6,181 nt of DNA from an uncultured Bacteroidales bacterium (GTDB lineage: Bacteria; Bacteroidota; Bacteroidia; Bacteroidales; Paludibacteraceae), in the NCBI GenBank assembly GCA_946616535.1, contig CAMOJA010000038.1, positions 1-6,181 on the forward strand. Reading direction: 5' to 3'. This document shows positions 1 to 5,358 of the stretch, one piece after another. The notes beneath the pieces were generated by a model that worked only from the letters and a program-made list of their open reading frames with translations, did no database searches and was not told the DNA's origin. The position numbers and the translations under genes are program-made. The first letter of the stretch is position 1. Every line of letters starts with the position of its first letter.

Positions 1-19
1 TGCTTCTGCAGTTTTCTGC

Positions 20-40
20 AAAAACAACCGCCTCCGGTTG
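20..40 (-). terminator. Probable Rho-independent terminator ending the HTH-to-HNH operon
   Basis: Positions 25-30 and 35-40 form a perfect 6-bp stem (CAACCG/CGGTTG) around a 4-base loop. Read on the minus strand, the stem is followed directly by five T residues (20-24). It lies downstream of the HNH gene in the direction of transcription, with no other credible minus-strand gene between, so it probably ends this operon. The stem is short, so moderate confidence. Confidence 0.55.
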
Positions 41-58
41 GTTACCTTGTTCCAAATT

Positions 59-241
59 CTGTCACCCGTCCATTTCGTCTACAATGCTGTCTGTTGCTTT
101 TGCATTGCAAACTCTATCGGGCGGCTGTGACTGGCCTTACTTCAGGACTTGTGACAATCCTGTAACAGTGAAACTTTCCAAAAATATTTATTCTGGCTCT
201 GTGACAGGGCTGTTACCGTAGCTGTGACAAAGCTGTGACAG
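59..241. repeat. Array of eight CTGTNACAG-like repeats, partly helically phased
   Basis: Eight copies of a CTGTNAC core begin at 59, 125, 149, 160, 199, 210, 222 and 233; the copy at 149 starts TTGT. Several are full odd-centre palindromes: 160-168 (CTGTAACAG), 199-207 and 233-241 (CTGTGACAG), and 149-157 (TTGTGACAA). Steps of 11, 11, 12 and 11 bp within the two clusters place neighbours on the same face of the helix. An AT-rich stretch (about 179-192) separates the clusters. This layout suits binding sites for a dimeric or oligomeric DNA-binding protein, such as replication iterons, a packaging or transfer site, or a multi-site operator. The sequence does not show which. No protein-coding gene is apparent here. 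Confidence 0.6.
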
Positions 242-303
242 GGATCTTCTTCGACTTATATCTTCATTATCGACTGTTTCCTTGTCAATGAGTTCACGGG
301 AAC

Positions 304-333
304 ATGTCTATTCGACCATACGGAATAGAACAT
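304..333. repeat. Inverted repeat just past the HNH stop codon
   Basis: TCTATTC (307-313) and GAATAGA (323-329) are perfect inverted copies around a 9-base loop. With a one-base bulge, the pairing can extend to ATGT/ACAT at 304-307 and 330-333. There is no U-tract on either side, so a terminator is unlikely. It may protect the 3' end of the message or be a protein-binding site. Confidence 0.4.
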
Positions 334-336
334 AAT

Positions 337-567
337 TCAAAATCGATGTAAATCCAGTTTGATTTTTCCGCTGTGATATTCACGATGGCATTCTGGACAT
401 AGGGTCACCATATTCCGAACGGATGGCTCTCCGCCCTCACTATAAAGCATAATATGGTGGCCATGATTTCCGTGGAATTGTCTCAGGCAGAAGAAGCAAA
501 CATATTGATCCAGTTCCTTTCCCTCTCGTTGAGCACGTATGTGTTCACTACTTCTTTTTTGTCCCAT
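337..567 (-). CDS. HNH endonuclease family protein (76 aa)
   Basis: This small protein is little more than an HNH nuclease domain. Visible motifs are two zinc-binding pairs, C24-x2-C27 and C57-x2-C60, the His pair H37-H38 in GHHI, N52, and H61 directly after the second CxxC, followed by H65. This ordering matches the HNH beta-beta-alpha-metal fold, in which one His activates water and others hold the catalytic metal; it predicts DNA cleavage or nicking. An upstream ATG exists at 573, but GGAG abuts it directly. The same GGAG sits six bases before the ATG at 567, so I prefer that start. The gene overlaps the end of the zinc-knuckle gene by 20 bases, implying linked expression. Stand-alone HNH proteins of this size occur in phages beside terminase genes, in mobile elements and as homing nucleases. 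No terminase is visible here. Confidence 0.85.
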   Translation of the reverse strand: MGQKRSSEHIRAQREGKELDQYVCFFCLRQFHGNHGHHIMLYSEGGEPSVRNMVTLCPECHREYHSGKIKLDLHRF

Positions 568-832
568 TTTCATCTCCGCTTCGTCCAGGCAGTCTTAAGG
601 CATCCCGAATGCGATCAGGCAATTCCTTAACATCCCCATTTGCCGATGTTGCTCTTCCTTTCGGGGCGATTTTGCGTTTGTCCTTAATAATCTGCGCAAG
701 AAGATCAGATTCTTCTCGCTCTGTCAGATTATCGACTTTTACCCACAGCCCCCGATTACGAGGCATATCTTTATCTTTATACGGGCAGGTACGGGCATTA
801 TGCCCCTCCTTACCGCAAATACTACATCTCAT
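548..832 (-). CDS. CCHC zinc-knuckle protein (94 aa)
   Basis: The N-terminus carries a textbook CCHC zinc knuckle, C3-x2-C6-x4-H11-x4-C16, with Gly and basic residues inside it. This motif binds single-stranded nucleic acid in retroviral nucleocapsid proteins and many eukaryotic RNA-binding proteins, and is uncommon in bacteria. The remaining 78 residues are strongly charged and lack a motif I recognise; the last 30 or so are basic and probably disordered. A good Shine-Dalgarno site (AGGAG, 7-base spacing) overlaps the stop codon of the preceding 74-aa gene, and the 3' end overlaps the HNH start. I infer a nucleic-acid-binding partner or accessory factor for the HNH protein. The zinc-knuckle call is firm; the role is not. 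Confidence 0.82.
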   Translation of the reverse strand: MRCSICGKEGHNARTCPYKDKDMPRNRGLWVKVDNLTEREESDLLAQIIKDKRKIAPKGRATSANGDVKELPDRIRDALRLPGRSGDENGTKKK

Positions 833-843
833 AGGCCCACTCC

Positions 844-1068
844 TCAGAAGGTTTTAATCTCAACTGTACCGCTCTCCGCCTTTGCGGAGATGCTACCGTT
901 TCCATGGGTAATGAGAATAGTATTTTCACTCAACCGCGGCATTCCATCCTCATCAAGATAAAACTGGTATATTTCCACTTCCCCTGACTTCTTCTGAACA
1001 GCAATATGATTCTCCCATACATTCAGTACGGTCTCGCCCTTTTTAAGAATTTCAAACTTAATCTGCAT
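844..1068 (-). CDS. Hypothetical protein, 74 aa, probably beta-rich
   Basis: I do not recognise this family. The start is well supported by AAGGAGG (1076-1082) seven bases ahead of the ATG. The protein alternates short hydrophobic and polar residues with Gly/Asn turns, suggesting a small all-beta domain. It has no signal peptide, membrane segment or cysteine. It lies third from the end of the operon. Its stop codon overlaps the Shine-Dalgarno site of the zinc-knuckle gene and only 11 bases separate the two frames, so they are probably translated together. A 7-bp hairpin lies in its 3' coding part (873-890). Confidence 0.7.
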   Translation of the reverse strand: MQIKFEILKKGETVLNVWENHIAVQKKSGEVEIYQFYLDEDGMPRLSENTILITHGNGSISAKAESGTVEIKTF

Positions 1069-1089
1069 AGTTTTTCCTCCTTATTTTGT

Positions 1090-1118
1090 ATTGTATTTTC
1101 GTTACAGTTTCTGTTAAA
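1090..1118 (-). promoter_or_regulatory. Possible internal promoter before the 74-aa gene
   Basis: On the minus strand, TACAAT (1090-1095) lies 17 bp downstream of TTTAAC (1113-1118). The -10 is good (5/6) but the -35 is poor (3/6). It falls in the only sizeable gap of the operon (1069-1179). Transcripts would begin nearly at the Shine-Dalgarno site, so the leader would be very short. It could allow separate expression of the last three genes. Confidence 0.25.
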
Positions 1119-1164
1119 TCGGAATATCTCTATCCTTTGTTTCTGTGTTTTGACAAGCGGGAAA

Positions 1165-1184
1165 TCTGATGCCTCCGCATCAGA
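1165..1184 (-). terminator. Hairpin at the 61-aa gene stop, possible partial terminator
   Basis: TCTGATGC (1165-1172) and GCATCAGA (1177-1184) pair perfectly across a 4-base loop, and the stem contains the stop codon of the 61-aa gene. On the minus strand only TTT followed by CCC comes next, a weak U-tract. It may attenuate transcription between the first three and the last three genes of the operon, or simply stabilise the RNA. Confidence 0.4.
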
Positions 1185-1365
1185 CCTTCCGCAGCTTGCT
1201 GAGATTCTTCAGGAGGGCCGGCCCATACTTTTTGCCAACACCAACCGCAAGGGCAAGTGCGGCGAGAACCTTCCCGCCGTTTTTTACTGCCTGTGCGCCT
1301 TCCTCGGTCTTCTCATAGTCTTCGCTGTTCAGCGCCTGATTCTGAAACCTCTTCCGTTCTTCCAT
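1180..1365 (-). CDS. Small hydrophobic, basic peptide (61 aa), unknown function
   Basis: The N-terminal 28 residues are charged and hydrophilic. Residues 30-44 form an Ala/Leu/Val/Gly-rich hydrophobic stretch, followed by a Lys/Arg-rich tail (KKYGPALLKNLSKLRKV). The shape resembles a short membrane-inserting or amphipathic peptide, as in type I toxins, holin-like peptides and some bacteriocins, but no family is recognised. It starts 53 bases inside the end of the 365-aa gene in another frame. Its own Shine-Dalgarno site (GGAGG at 1375-1379, nine-base spacing) argues that it is real rather than a shadow. Overlap with the upstream gene suggests coupled translation and a shared function. Confidence 0.65.
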   Translation of the reverse strand: MEERKRFQNQALNSEDYEKTEEGAQAVKNGGKVLAALALAVGVGKKYGPALLKNLSKLRKV

Positions 1366-2410
1366 TCTCGAACACCTCCAATAGTTTTTCTCCGCTTATC
1401 TGTAAGCTAATCGCATCGTATTCCTGTGCATCTTCCAGGCAGATCTCCCGCTCTGTTGCGATATAGTCTGCCGCGTGGTAATAAAACATCTCCGTGTTCT
1501 TTTTATGGATGTAACGGAGTGTCTGCAATGCCCCGAAGTCAATCTCCTTCATTTCCGCCTCTGCCTCAAGGAACACCTGCTCAGCAGCATCCATCTGGCC
1601 GCAGATGGCGTAGGATGCTGCAACCATCTGTGTGGCCTGGAGGTACAACGCATAATACTTCTGGATTTCCGTGAACTCCCGGTCTCTGCGTCTGTGTGCC
1701 CCGGTATGCGCAAATTCCATCCAGAACCGTGAGAAGCTGCCTTCGGGGAGAGGCTCAAACCCGCTGACACGGCTCTTAAAGGTCTGGAGCAGTTGCTTCT
1801 GCGCTTTAAGCAGATTAGAGCGTCCAGCTGCCATTTCAGCAACCCTCTCTTCAGGAGACGCATTTATAGAAAACCGGATCTGATCCCGGCCGGCTATCAA
1901 AAGCCCGATACGGTCATCCATCTGCCCCTGCTCGATACGTCTCACAGCCTGGTAGGTTTCCTGCAGGGCGTCCGCCAGTTCTGCGATCTGCTGCTGCATA
2001 TACAGGTTATGGTAGCTGACCGCCATGCTTTCGAACGGATTCCCGTGGATGATCTCTTCCTGCTTAATGGGCAGGTTGTCCACAAACTTCCTTTTCCCAT
2101 TCTCCAGAGTCTCGTACAGGGTCGGCCACATGACCCCGGTCTTCGTGTTCTGGTTGAGGAACACCTCTCCGGCATCAAAAGCCTCCCGGTGCTTGATGGG
2201 GATCTGGACTACATATTCAAGGGTCTTATCGACGTGGCTCAAGGCATCCGCCATATTGGCGTACTGCATAAGCTTGGCGAGCATTCCGTTGATATCGAAG
2301 CCCTCCGTCCCGGGAGTGACTTTCAGGACTTTACCATACACAGGCTCTACCGAACCGTCTTCCTGCGGGACAAGTTCATCATTCTTTCTGACAATGGGAT
2401 TTTCTGACAT
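1313..2410 (-). CDS. Hypothetical protein, 365 aa, helical, unknown family
   Basis: I do not recognise this protein. It appears cytoplasmic, with no signal peptide or clear membrane segment. After a polar N-terminus (1-40) it seems largely alpha-helical. A Gln/Glu/Ala-rich segment near 136-166 could form a coiled coil, followed by a conserved-looking AGRDQ stretch (173-177). Residues 245-345 are rich in Tyr, Ala and Glu with helical-repeat character (YYALYLQATQ, AAEQVFLEAEAEM), reminiscent of TPR-like folds, though no repeat consensus is clear. The start overlaps the HTH gene's stop as TAATG, and GGAGG lies 10 bases ahead. The 3' end overlaps the 61-aa gene. The HTH, 365-aa and 61-aa genes thus form a tightly coupled unit. 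Confidence 0.85.
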   Translation of the reverse strand: MSENPIVRKNDELVPQEDGSVEPVYGKVLKVTPGTEGFDINGMLAKLMQYANMADALSHVDKTLEYVVQIPIKHREAFDAGEVFLNQNTKTGVMWPTLYETLENGKRKFVDNLPIKQEEIIHGNPFESMAVSYHNLYMQQQIAELADALQETYQAVRRIEQGQMDDRIGLLIAGRDQIRFSINASPEERVAEMAAGRSNLLKAQKQLLQTFKSRVSGFEPLPEGSFSRFWMEFAHTGAHRRRDREFTEIQKYYALYLQATQMVAASYAICGQMDAAEQVFLEAEAEMKEIDFGALQTLRYIHKKNTEMFYYHAADYIATEREICLEDAQEYDAISLQISGEKLLEVFENGRTEEVSESGAEQRRL

Positions 2411-2922
2411 TAACCGATTACCTCCCCGGGTTCCTTCCCCTTTACGGCCGACATTGCATCTGACAGGTGTTCAAGTGCCGTTTCATAGTCTCTGATCTGC
2501 TGTTGTTCCTTATTGATCTCCGCCTGCAGTTCGGCAATCGCTGCCTTCTTGCGCTTGATCGTTTCCTCGCTCTCAGTGATGTTCTTTTTCAGCGTCCGCT
2601 TTACATCATCAGACAGGATGCGTACCTCACGCCCGTTTTTAGGGGGCTTGGCTGCAAGCGAGGTAACAATTGCCCCGAGAACACCCGCCCCCACGGCAGT
2701 AGTCAGGGCGAGGAAGGGGTTTGTTGCAGCGAGGCCAGTAGCAATCGCCGCATATTTTGTAGTCGAGCGGAGATACTTATAAAGGTCATCCTCGCGGACC
2801 ATGTTTCCATCTTTCCGGGAAGTCTGGTCAGCCTTGAGTTTCCCTGCGCGGATCCATCTCCGCACCGTCTCCGGATTGGTATTCAGCATGTCCGCTATAT
2901 CTTTTACGCTATATGTTTTCAT
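2410..2922 (-). CDS. Excisionase/MerR-like HTH protein with membrane segment and coiled coil (170 aa)
   Basis: Residues 5-50 match the short winged-HTH of the HTH_17 type (excisionase/MerR-like): an initial SVKDIADMLN helix, then NPETVRRWIRAGKLKA as the recognition helix and wing start. Residues 57-92 are Ala/Gly/Leu-rich and uncharged, long enough to span the membrane once or as a hairpin. Residues 105-157 are Lys/Glu/Gln-rich and predicted coiled coil. This looks like a DNA-binding domain tethered to the membrane, with a coiled coil for oligomerisation or partner sensing. A Shine-Dalgarno GGGAGG (2931-2936) lies eight bases before ATG. It is first in its operon, behind a promoter set in an inverted repeat, so autoregulation is plausible. 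The HTH assignment is strong; the membrane role is inferred from hydrophobicity only. Confidence 0.85.
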   Translation of the reverse strand: MKTYSVKDIADMLNTNPETVRRWIRAGKLKADQTSRKDGNMVREDDLYKYLRSTTKYAAIATGLAATNPFLALTTAVGAGVLGAIVTSLAAKPPKNGREVRILSDDVKRTLKKNITESEETIKRKKAAIAELQAEINKEQQQIRDYETALEHLSDAMSAVKGKEPGEVIG

Positions 2923-2955
2923 AGGTCTGTCCTCCCTTCCTTATCACTAACAGGG

Positions 2956-2984
2956 ATTATACTACACTATTGCTACATTTACAA
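2956..2984 (-). promoter_or_regulatory. Sigma-A-type promoter of the HTH operon
   Basis: On the minus strand TTGTAA (2979-2984) and a perfect TATAAT (2956-2961) are separated by exactly 17 bp. The expected start near 2949 lies about 27 bases upstream of the HTH start codon, with GGGAGG between. This is the best promoter in the window and reads into the six-gene operon. Confidence 0.8.
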
Positions 2985-3002
2985 GTGTATTATATGTAGT
3001 AT
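2959..3002. promoter_or_regulatory. Inverted-repeat operator candidate around the HTH promoter
   Basis: ATACTACA (2959-2966) and TGTAGTAT (2995-3002) are perfect 8-bp inverted copies that bracket the -35 element, the left arm overlapping the -10. A further GCTACA (2972-2977) lies between, and TACAC (2963-2967) pairs with GTGTA (2985-2989). Repeated TGTAG half-sites on both strands across a promoter are typical of a repressor or MerR-type site. The HTH protein encoded directly downstream is the obvious candidate ligand. Confidence 0.5.
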
Positions 3003-3143
3003 TAAAAAGGTGCCCGAGTTCATGGCGTATTCGAGCAGGAGATGTCGTTTCTCTTCTCAAAGGGGTTTCTAACTTCCGAACAGCAGAAATGCCATTCGGG
3101 CTTTAGTGCTGTCCTGAAAAACATATTTAGACGCCAATCCTGA
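3003..3143 (+). other. Intergenic stretch with a possible degraded coding fragment
   Basis: Between the HTH promoter and the hairpin at 3163 there is no gene with a start and ribosome site. A plus-strand frame stays open from the TAA at 3003-3005 to TGA at 3141-3143 and reads like protein (for example VFEQEMSFLFSKGF), but it lacks an upstream start; the internal ATG at 3042 has no usable Shine-Dalgarno site. It may be a gene remnant or chance. GCCCGA (3012-3017) and TCGGGC (3096-3101) are distant inverted copies of doubtful meaning. Confidence 0.2.
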
Positions 3144-3162
3144 TACTTGAACCTGAAAATAG

Positions 3163-3203
3163 TGAAAGCCTGTGAGGACAATCAAAGTCCTGGCAGGCTT
3201 TCA
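3163..3203 (-). terminator. Long hairpin downstream of the GAF-BTAD gene, possible terminator
   Basis: TGAAAGCCTG (3163-3172) and CAGGCTTTCA (3194-3203) form a perfect 10-bp stem. After a symmetric 2x2 internal loop, AGGAC (3175-3179) pairs with GTCCT (3187-3191) around a 7-base loop. It lies 70 bases past the stop of the GAF-BTAD gene, where a terminator is expected. The minus-strand continuation (CTATTTTC) is only a modest U-tract, so termination may be weak; the structure itself is convincing. Confidence 0.55.
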
Positions 3204-3272
3204 TTACAATACAAAAGGTATTTACACTTCTTAGGCAAACTGTCTGCCTGATGATCCTTACAACTATCAGAG

Positions 3273-4673
3273 TTATTCTGTTGTATGCGTTCGTATCTCA
3301 AGCAGATGCTGCACTTTCTGATACTCCTCTTCTGGCAGTTCCTCCCGGGCCATCTGATCATACCGTTCCTTCATCATACTGTTCCCAGTCGCTTCTGCAG
3401 CAATGGAGATCCAGTAATATGCATCCTGGATTCCCGGTTCAAGGCTCAGGGCACGAGACGCATACTCAATAACCCTGTGATAATCCCTGCTGTGCCCGAG
3501 CATTGCCAGGAGTTCCCTCGTAATGTCGATAAACACCTGATTGTAATGTGTCGTATACGGAATCAGCCAGGATCCCATATCCAGCTCGCCCAGTTCAAAC
3601 AGGCGTCCTTGGTACAACTCAAATGCCTTTTTGAGCGTTGCCGCTTTTTCATCGTTATTCGCAGTAGATTTTGCCTTCATATAGAGGCTTTCCATCTCTT
3701 CTGCATCGGTAACGATATGTACATCATCCAGCAGCTCCAGCATTCCGGACTTTACATCGATGACCTTGGCATCATGATATACGGCCAGATCACTGTGCAG
3801 GCGGTAGATCGCCTGCCTGATATTGGCTCTGGCAGATTTCTCCGACTCATCGGGCCAGAGGTCCGCCGCCATGCTCAACTGATCGACCGGTGTCTTATGA
3901 AGAATCAGATAGAGCAAAATCACCCACCCGCGCCGGTTCGGATGCGCAAGGTCCTGCTCACGGATCCGTCGGCCATTGATATCCATGCTGTGCTGTCCAA
4001 GTATGTTATAGCGAACCTTCAGTTTTCCGTCTTCCTGCGTATCATCGGAAATATATCGCCGCTCCGCTTCAATACGGCGCTTCTGCAGTACCATCATCAT
4101 GGCCACGAAGCAGGCCAGCTGCAGGGGTTCGGGCTGCGAAATATTGCGGATCGGGTTTCTTACAACCATGTAGCCCAGCGGATGCTGACCAAAGGGAACA
4201 CCGATGACCGCTCTGGTCTTCAGCCTCTGATATGCCTCGTATTCCTTCGGATTGGTATCCCGTATGGCCTCTGTATCCGGAACTATCATGGGTTTCTGGC
4301 TGACCAGGTGCTCAGCCCATGTAACGAATTCATCCGTCAGTTCAAATTCATGAAACAGCGTCTCCTTCATCGGACCGGCTTCCACATCGTACCACATCTC
4401 AGGACGCCATAATTCGGAGCGCAGATCCGCGATCAGAATGCCGCACCAGTCAGCACCATAGAATTTGCAGGCCGCCTTCATGACACCGACCGCGATCTCA
4501 ACGGGATCCTCAATGTTGTGCAAGGCTGCTTCCGTCTCTACAATGATCTTGAAAAGCTCATCCTCAAACACATACCGCTGATACTCCTCCTCCGTGATCG
4601 TGCGGCATTTACCGGTGGTGTCGTCGGACTGTTTTTCCTTTGCTTTCCCGAATGAAAAGATTTTCTCCAACAT
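3273..4673 (-). CDS. SARP-like transcriptional regulator, GAF-wHTH-BTAD (466 aa)
   Basis: Residues 40-200 resemble a GAF sensor domain (FYGADWCGILIADL early, then RAVIGVPFGQHPLGYMVVRNP before a long helix). Residues 222-318 look like a winged helix of the OmpR/SARP type (ILLYLILHKTPVDQLSMAADLWPDES, then ARANIRQAIYRLHSDL as recognition region). Residues 324-455 match the bacterial transcriptional activator domain (BTAD), a TPR-like bundle with YQGRLFELGELDMGSW and the repeat-like DYHRVIEYASRALSLEPGIQDAYYWI. SARP/AfsR proteins activate target operons, classically antibiotic clusters in actinomycetes; a GAF front end suggests control by a small ligand or redox signal. The frame is open to 4823, but that extension runs through a terminator hairpin; ATG 4673 with GGGGTG ahead is preferred. 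No adjacent biosynthetic target is visible. Confidence 0.85.
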   Translation of the reverse strand: MLEKIFSFGKAKEKQSDDTTGKCRTITEEEYQRYVFEDELFKIIVETEAALHNIEDPVEIAVGVMKAACKFYGADWCGILIADLRSELWRPEMWYDVEAGPMKETLFHEFELTDEFVTWAEHLVSQKPMIVPDTEAIRDTNPKEYEAYQRLKTRAVIGVPFGQHPLGYMVVRNPIRNISQPEPLQLACFVAMMMVLQKRRIEAERRYISDDTQEDGKLKVRYNILGQHSMDINGRRIREQDLAHPNRRGWVILLYLILHKTPVDQLSMAADLWPDESEKSARANIRQAIYRLHSDLAVYHDAKVIDVKSGMLELLDDVHIVTDAEEMESLYMKAKSTANNDEKAATLKKAFELYQGRLFELGELDMGSWLIPYTTHYNQVFIDITRELLAMLGHSRDYHRVIEYASRALSLEPGIQDAYYWISIAAEATGNSMMKERYDQMAREELPEEEYQKVQHLLEIRTHTTE

Positions 4674-4719
4674 AGCAACACCCCATTTCCGTATATTTTG
4701 ACCGATTCCAAAGTATAAT

Positions 4720-4764
4720 AAAAACCCGCAGAACTGCCTTGTCGTAACCCCGGCAGCCCTGCGG
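4720..4764 (-). terminator. Rho-independent terminator or attenuator between XRE and GAF-BTAD genes
   Basis: CCGCAG (4726-4731) pairs with CTGCGG (4759-4764), and CTGCC (4734-4738) pairs with GGCAG (4752-4756), separated by a 2x2 internal loop. On the minus strand the stem is followed by G and then TTTTT (4720-4724) and ATTATA. It lies 62 bases past the XRE stop and 47 bases before the regulator start. It could fully separate the two genes or act as an attenuator allowing partial read-through. No strong promoter is visible between it and the regulator; TATACT (4712-4717) lacks a good -35. Confidence 0.75.
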
Positions 4765-4825
4765 ACATCCTTTATTTTGATATGAGTGGCTGCCAAGAAG
4801 TGTTCATTGGCAACTACCACCACGC

Positions 4826-5194
4826 TTATTTGTTCTTTTCCTGCAGCCTCTTTCCGTACTCTGCGATTCTTCTGGCCGTATCGCGGATCGCCATACGTCC
4901 TTCCATATCGCAGTCCTTTAAGATATTGGATATCTCCACATCTATCTGGATATCAAAATACTGGTCAGAGGTATCAGCGAGATAGTAGTCAACACCAGTA
5001 TTCAACGCCTTTCCGATCTTTACCGCCAGCGGCCATGAAGCGCTTACAGTACCTCTTTCCACATCCCCAAGATGCTTAGGGGAACATTCAATTATTTCGG
5101 CAAGCTGTTCTATGGTATATTTCTTTGCATTTCTGGAATCACGGATGCGGCGGCCGATCAGTTTCTGTTCTTCTTCTGTAAATTTCGGTTTCAC
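4826..5194 (-). CDS. XRE-family HTH transcriptional regulator (122 aa)
   Basis: Residues 12-72 form a canonical Cro/C1-type HTH: IGRRIRDSRNAKKYTIEQLAEIIECSPKHLGDVERG, then a helix ending ALNTGVDYYL. The remaining 50 residues form a charged helical tail (about 83-122) that may dimerise or bind an effector. The start is GTG at 5194, preceded by GGAGG at nine-base spacing. The family acts as cytoplasmic repressors or activators of phage, mobile-element and stress genes. The next gene downstream is the GAF-BTAD regulator, separated by a terminator. Upstream lies a 55-codon ORF overlapping by four bases and a series of inverted repeats, suggesting leader-level control. Target genes cannot be assigned. 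Confidence 0.9.
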   Translation of the reverse strand: MKPKFTEEEQKLIGRRIRDSRNAKKYTIEQLAEIIECSPKHLGDVERGTVSASWPLAVKIGKALNTGVDYYLADTSDQYFDIQIDVEISNILKDCDMEGRMAIRDTARRIAEYGKRLQEKNK

Positions 5195-5358
5195 CGGACG
5201 CCACCTCCCTTCGATATTTGTTCACTTTTATTATAGAAAATCCAAGTGTATGACTCCAGAAAGCAGCAAGGTAACTGTTCCCTTTCTAAGGTATGTTTGA
5301 CGAGATATTTTGAAGTTAGACGCATGCAACTAATGGCGCATTTACTGGTTTTTGCCAT
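5191..5358 (-). CDS. Candidate 55-aa upstream ORF coupled to the XRE gene
   Basis: An ATG at 5358 has a well-placed AGGAG with eight-base spacing, and its frame runs to a TGA that overlaps the XRE GTG start as GTGA, a classic translational-coupling arrangement. The peptide (starting MAKTSKCAISCMRLTSKYL) matches no family I know and has four Cys plus scattered basic residues. Its ribosome site and start lie within inverted repeats. Against it: a good TATAAT box (5230-5235) lies inside the frame, and the composition is not clearly protein-like. It may be a regulatory upstream ORF rather than a functional protein. The frame is open further to an ATG at 5481, which has no ribosome site. Confidence 0.3.
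   Translation of the reverse strand: MAKTSKCAISCMRLTSKYLVKHTLEREQLPCCFLESYTWIFYNKSEQISKGGGVR
5230..5258 (-). promoter_or_regulatory. Possible promoter of the XRE gene
   Basis: A perfect TATAAT on the minus strand (5230-5235) lies 36 bases upstream of the GTG start, at a suitable distance for a short leader. The best -35 at 17 bp (TGGAGT, 5253-5258) is poor (3/6), so the promoter may need an activator or be weak. Confidence 0.4.

Noticed and set aside
184..309. Minus-strand protein-like reading of about 40 codons through the repeat array
   Set aside because: It is bounded by a stop upstream, has no start codon or ribosome site, and the repeats occur in more than one frame, pointing to DNA-level constraint.
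873..890. Perfect 7-bp hairpin with a 4-base loop inside the 74-aa gene
   Set aside because: It lies within coding sequence and has no U-tract; it may be chance, so it is noted only under that gene.
1215..1224. Ten-base palindrome GGGCCGGCCC inside the 61-aa gene
   Set aside because: It is explained by coding sequence and nothing around it suggests a regulatory site.
1793..2407. Long plus-strand open frame opposite the 365-aa gene
   Set aside because: It is fully antisense to a well-supported gene with ribosome site and coupled start, and it lacks its own ribosome site or recognisable motif.
3285..4412. 375-codon plus-strand open frame opposite the GAF-BTAD gene
   Set aside because: It mirrors the codon pattern of a recognisable GAF-wHTH-BTAD protein on the other strand; its own translation shows no domain.
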